NCBI GenBank assembly: GCA_030951095.1
Contig: JAUZQI010000125.1
Location: forward strand, 1-7,192
Source: Mariprofundus sp.
GTDB lineage: Bacteria; Pseudomonadota; Zetaproteobacteria; Mariprofundales; Mariprofundaceae
DNA: 7,192 nucleotides
Direction: 5' to 3'
In this document: in pieces, positions 4,793 to 7,192 of the stretch
Numbering within the stretch: the first letter of the stretch is position 1
How the letters are laid out: each line of letters opens with the position of its first letter
Program-made: the position numbers and the translations under genes
Notes under the pieces: generated by a model
Told to the model about the DNA's origin: nothing
The model's input: the letters and a program-made list of their open reading frames with translations, nothing else
Databases searched by the model: none

Positions 4793-6358
4793 TTGAGTAT
4801 TACCCGAATTTTAACTGCCGCCCAGATGCGCAGGGCGGATGAAATCACCATCAAGTCTGGTTTGTCAGGTTATGACCTGATGGATCGAGCAGGTCGCGCG
4901 GTTGCCGCTACTGTGCTGAAACGTATTCCCGATTATGGACGAGTCGTCATCTTTGCCGGTCCTGGCAATAATGGTGGTGATGGCTTTGCAGCTGCTCACC
5001 ATCTGCGTAAATATCGTATTCCAGTTACAGTTGTATCGCTTGTCCCTGTTGATTCGATAACAGGTGACTGTAAAACCCATGTCGACCAGGCAGTTAAATC
5101 CAGTGTGAAAATCAGAGAGGCGACCACGCTTGAAAATTTGTGCGAGGTGGAACGCTGGTTAAGCCGTTCAGTGATTGTTGTTGATGCTATTTTTGGCACA
5201 GGTCTGTGCCGACCGCTGGATGGATTGATGGCTGAAACAGTGGCCAGAATCAACGCCTGTGACCGCCCTGTATTGAGTGTCGATATTGCAAGTGGTATTT
5301 GCTCCGACTCCGGCTCAATACTGGGATGTGCGGTCAAGGCCGATTATACGTTACCGATTGCGGCCTCGAAGTGGGGGCATTGGCTTAATGAGGGGGGTGA
5401 TTATCCCGGTTTACTCCTGAAGGTGGCCGATATCGGCATCAGTGATGAGGCTATTCAGGCCTCATGGCACGCCTCATGTGACTGTGAAGATGATAATGAA
5501 TGTTTCTGTGTGAACAGTACCTGCCTGATCAATGACGAGTATCTTAATGCTGCCTGGCCTCCGAGGCCGCGCTTGTCACATAAAGGTTTTTTCGGACATG
5601 TGTGGGTGTTTGGTGGCTCTACCGGATTTACCGGAGCACCTCAGTTGGCAGGTCTGGGGGCTTACGCTGCAGGCGCAGGGCTTGCCAGTATAGCCTGCCC
5701 GGATGAAGTATGGCCCGTGGTTGCATCGGCAAATCTGGAAGTGATGGTGCACCCTGAATCCTCAACTGCCTGGCAGAGGGCAGGTGCCATTGTCGCTGGC
5801 CCCGGCTGGGGAGAAGGGCGTGATGAGTTGTTAAATCGCCTGTTTGAAAGTGATATCCCGATGGTTGTTGATGCAGATGCACTCAATATGATCGCCGCAA
5901 GCCCCGCTCTTCAGAATACTCTCAAAGAGCGAAAAATCATGACGGTGATTACGCCGCATCCGGGAGAAGCAGCAAGATTGCTAGGCACTGATATCGGAAC
6001 TGTTCAGGATGATCGTAAGCAGGCTGTTCTTAATTTGGTAGCTCGCTTTGAATGCTGGGTTGTGCTCAAGGGATCTGAAACTCTGGTGGCATCTCCCGAA
6101 CGTGATATCTATCTCAATCCATTCGGTTCACCTCATTTGGCTGTTGCAGGTTCCGGCGATGTGCTCTCCGGTATGATTGGCGCTCAGCTTGCCCGTCGAA
6201 AAGGTGACGGGGCTACACTTGCTGAGCTGATTTCATCGAGTGTGGCTTTGCATGCCAAGGCGGGTGCGAAGGGGGGATGGTATCTGGCTGGTGAATTGGC
6301 CGGGCTTGTTGCACAGGCGCGACAGGAAATCGAAAGTGGTGATAGAAAGAATCACTGA
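4793..6358 (+). CDS. nnr: Bifunctional NAD(P)H-hydrate epimerase / ADP-dependent dehydratase (Nnr)
   Basis: Nnr repairs damaged NADH and NADPH. The N-terminal domain epimerises R- and S-hydrates, and the C-terminal domain dehydrates the S form using ADP. The length, 521 residues, matches E. coli YjeF/Nnr (515). The epimerase half, about 1-215, has the start AAQMRRADE, FAGPGNNGGDGFAAAHHL 54-71, VVDAIFGTGL 129-138 and SVDIASGI 162-169. The dehydratase half, about 252-515, has SHKGFFGHVWVFGG 262-275, AGPGWG 335-340, DADALN 360-365, TPHPGEAARLLG 387-398, VLKGSETLV 424-432 and the ribokinase-like AGSGDVLSG 452-460 carrying catalytic Asp456. An unusual cysteine cluster (Cys229, 231, 237, 239, 244) lies in the linker. 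The start is TTG 4793, supported by AGGGAGAG. It lies 51 bases after vanZ; no tsaE follows, unlike in many gammaproteobacteria. Confidence 0.96.
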   Translation: MSITRILTAAQMRRADEITIKSGLSGYDLMDRAGRAVAATVLKRIPDYGRVVIFAGPGNNGGDGFAAAHHLRKYRIPVTVVSLVPVDSITGDCKTHVDQAVKSSVKIREATTLENLCEVERWLSRSVIVVDAIFGTGLCRPLDGLMAETVARINACDRPVLSVDIASGICSDSGSILGCAVKADYTLPIAASKWGHWLNEGGDYPGLLLKVADIGISDEAIQASWHASCDCEDDNECFCVNSTCLINDEYLNAAWPPRPRLSHKGFFGHVWVFGGSTGFTGAPQLAGLGAYAAGAGLASIACPDEVWPVVASANLEVMVHPESSTAWQRAGAIVAGPGWGEGRDELLNRLFESDIPMVVDADALNMIAASPALQNTLKERKIMTVITPHPGEAARLLGTDIGTVQDDRKQAVLNLVARFECWVVLKGSETLVASPERDIYLNPFGSPHLAVAGSGDVLSGMIGAQLARRKGDGATLAELISSSVALHAKAGAKGGWYLAGELAGLVAQARQEIESGDRKNH

Positions 6359-6362
6359 ACTC

Positions 6363-6388
6363 GACTATAGTCTATGTTAGCAACATAG
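6363..6388. promoter_or_regulatory. Palindrome and perfect hairpin between nnr and sdhC
   Basis: GACTATAGTC (6363-6372) is a perfect 10-base palindrome. It runs straight into CTATGTT-AGC-AACATAG (6372-6388), a perfect 7-bp stem with a 3-base loop, ending 22 bases before the sdhC ATG. Only two T residues follow the hairpin, so it is not a typical terminator. Position suggests control of the sdh genes, as an operator or a leader RNA structure. No factor can be named. Confidence 0.4.
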
Positions 6389-6410
6389 TTGCTTGGAGGC
6401 TTTGCCACAG

Positions 6411-6797
6411 ATGCAGAACAGACCAAAAGTTCAACCGGGGCCTCTGTCCCCCCGACTGTCTATTTATCGTTGGCATATCACCATGATTGCCAGTATCGGA
6501 CATCGGGCCAGTGGTATGGCGCTCATTCTTTTTGTTCCGATCTACCTGTGGTTGTTGCGCGGCATGACCGGTAGCGAAGAAAATTTTGAAGCTGTATTTA
6601 ACTGGCTGCACTCCGACCTCGGAAAAGTTTCTATCTGGCTGCTCGGTGTATCCCTTGTCTATCACTTCTGTAACGGCATTCGATTTCTAAGCATAGATGC
6701 AGGCTGGGGTGAAAGCCGTGACGGTATGCGAAACAGTGCTAAAGTGGTCATTGCTTTGACTGTTGTTGCAGCCGTGGTGATGGCGGTGATGTTATGA
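6411..6797 (+). CDS. sdhC: Succinate dehydrogenase cytochrome b556 subunit
   Basis: SdhC is one of two membrane anchors of complex II, holding haem b and the ubiquinone site while the SdhAB head oxidises succinate. The 128-residue protein (E. coli 129) begins MQNRP and keeps the key residues: Ser28 and Arg32 in SIGHRASG (quinone site; E. coli Ser27 and Arg31) and the haem ligand His85 in YHFCNGIR (E. coli His84). Three membrane segments lie at about 33-50, 72-92 and 110-127. ATG 6411 is chosen by alignment with the family start. The clear ribosome site GGAGG (6395-6399) is 11 bases away, which is long. A TTG at 6393 would add six residues but overlaps that site. It shares ATGA with sdhD. Confidence 0.95.
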   Translation: MQNRPKVQPGPLSPRLSIYRWHITMIASIGHRASGMALILFVPIYLWLLRGMTGSEENFEAVFNWLHSDLGKVSIWLLGVSLVYHFCNGIRFLSIDAGWGESRDGMRNSAKVVIALTVVAAVVMAVML

Positions 6798-7153
6798 GGG
6801 TGGTGAAGGAGCCCGGTGCCGCGCATAGCGGATTATCCGACTGGTACTGGCAGCGACTGTCAGCCGTAGTCCTGGCCCTGTTATTACCACTGCCATTTTT
6901 TCTGCTCGTAGCAGTATATGGCGGCAGTCTCGATCAGCAGGGGCTGCTCGATATTCTCGATCATGTTGTTTCACGCCTGTTGCATACGATTCTTATTCTG
7001 GGTTTGATTATCCATGCTTATATGGGGCTAAAAGTCATACTCGAAGATTATATACACACGATTGCGTGGCGCATTCCCCTGATCGGCACCATGCTTGTCA
7101 TGATGACTGCGTTCGGTATCTGGTGGTTAGCAATCATCTGGGCCTGGATATGA
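6794..7153 (+). CDS. sdhD: Succinate dehydrogenase hydrophobic membrane anchor subunit
   Basis: SdhD pairs with SdhC to bind haem b and ubiquinone in the inner membrane. The protein has 119 residues (E. coli 115). The diagnostic run is IIHAYMGLKVILEDY (72-86), with haem ligand His74 and quinone-pocket Asp85-Tyr86, equivalent to E. coli His71, Asp82 and Tyr83. Membrane segments lie at about 22-43, 58-82 and 93-117. The ATG overlaps the sdhC stop by 4 bases (ATGA), a standard sign of coupled synthesis in equal amounts. The catalytic subunits SdhA and SdhB are not visible and would be expected downstream. Confidence 0.95.
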   Translation: MRVVKEPGAAHSGLSDWYWQRLSAVVLALLLPLPFFLLVAVYGGSLDQQGLLDILDHVVSRLLHTILILGLIIHAYMGLKVILEDYIHTIAWRIPLIGTMLVMMTAFGIWWLAIIWAWI

Positions 7154-7192
7154 AAACTGTCACTCATCACATTCGTCTTTTGAGCGCTGGCT
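7150..7192 (+). CDS. Partial ORF overlapping the sdhD stop, runs off the window
   Basis: ATG 7150 overlaps the sdhD stop in ATGA. The frame stays open for 14 codons (MKTVTHHIRLLSAG) to the window edge. Position after sdhCD suggests sdhA, but these residues do not show the FAD-binding start (a hydrophobic strand followed by GxGxxG) that normally comes this early, so no product is assigned. The same overlap style as sdhC/sdhD supports a real coupled gene. Confidence 0.5.
   Translation, partial: MKTVTHHIRLLSAG

Noticed and set aside
6393..6410. TTG start for sdhC six codons upstream
   Set aside because: It overlaps the only good ribosome site (GGAGG 6395-6399), and the MQNRP start aligns with known SdhC N-termini.

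Overview
The window looks like chromosomal DNA of a gammaproteobacterium outside the enterics. It carries the recO-pdxJ-acpS order typical of Gammaproteobacteria. Its SdhC and SdhD keep the E. coli haem and quinone residues at nearly the same positions. The genes after acpS (a VanZ-like protein, a full-length Nnr, then sdhCD) do not follow the enteric arrangement. All recognisable genes are on the + strand.

Layout. (1) Positions 1-2273 are an accessory block. It has a 19-codon leader ORF with a strong Shine-Dalgarno sequence, overlapping a Shedu-type (SduA, DUF4263) anti-phage nuclease gene. An imperfect hairpin resembling a decayed integron attC site follows. Then comes an AlbA_2/Schlafen-like ATPase-type regulator (COG2865-like) that contains an exact 12-bp tandem repeat. 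(2) Positions 2274-2423 are a spacer with a possible intrinsic terminator and a perfect inverted repeat. They separate the accessory block from the housekeeping block. (3) Positions 2424-4741 hold recO (recombination repair), pdxJ (vitamin B6 synthesis), acpS (acyl carrier protein activation) and a VanZ-like membrane protein. pdxJ/acpS and acpS/vanZ overlap. A widespread type of intergenic repeat (CTCTGCGT units) lies just before pdxJ. (4) Positions 4793-6358 encode Nnr, the bifunctional NAD(P)H-hydrate repair enzyme, with an unusual cysteine cluster in its inter-domain linker. (5) Positions 6411-7153 encode sdhC and sdhD, the membrane anchor of succinate dehydrogenase (complex II), coupled by an ATGA overlap. 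An ORF overlapping the sdhD stop runs off the end of the window.

How they fit together. The right two thirds is ordinary core metabolism and maintenance in tightly packed transcription units. The left third is likely a defence/accessory insertion beside recO, where era would be expected in many relatives. I saw no clearly new multi-gene system. The points most worth following are the Shedu leader ORF, the attC-like element, the Shedu plus AlbA_2 pairing and the Nnr cysteine cluster.
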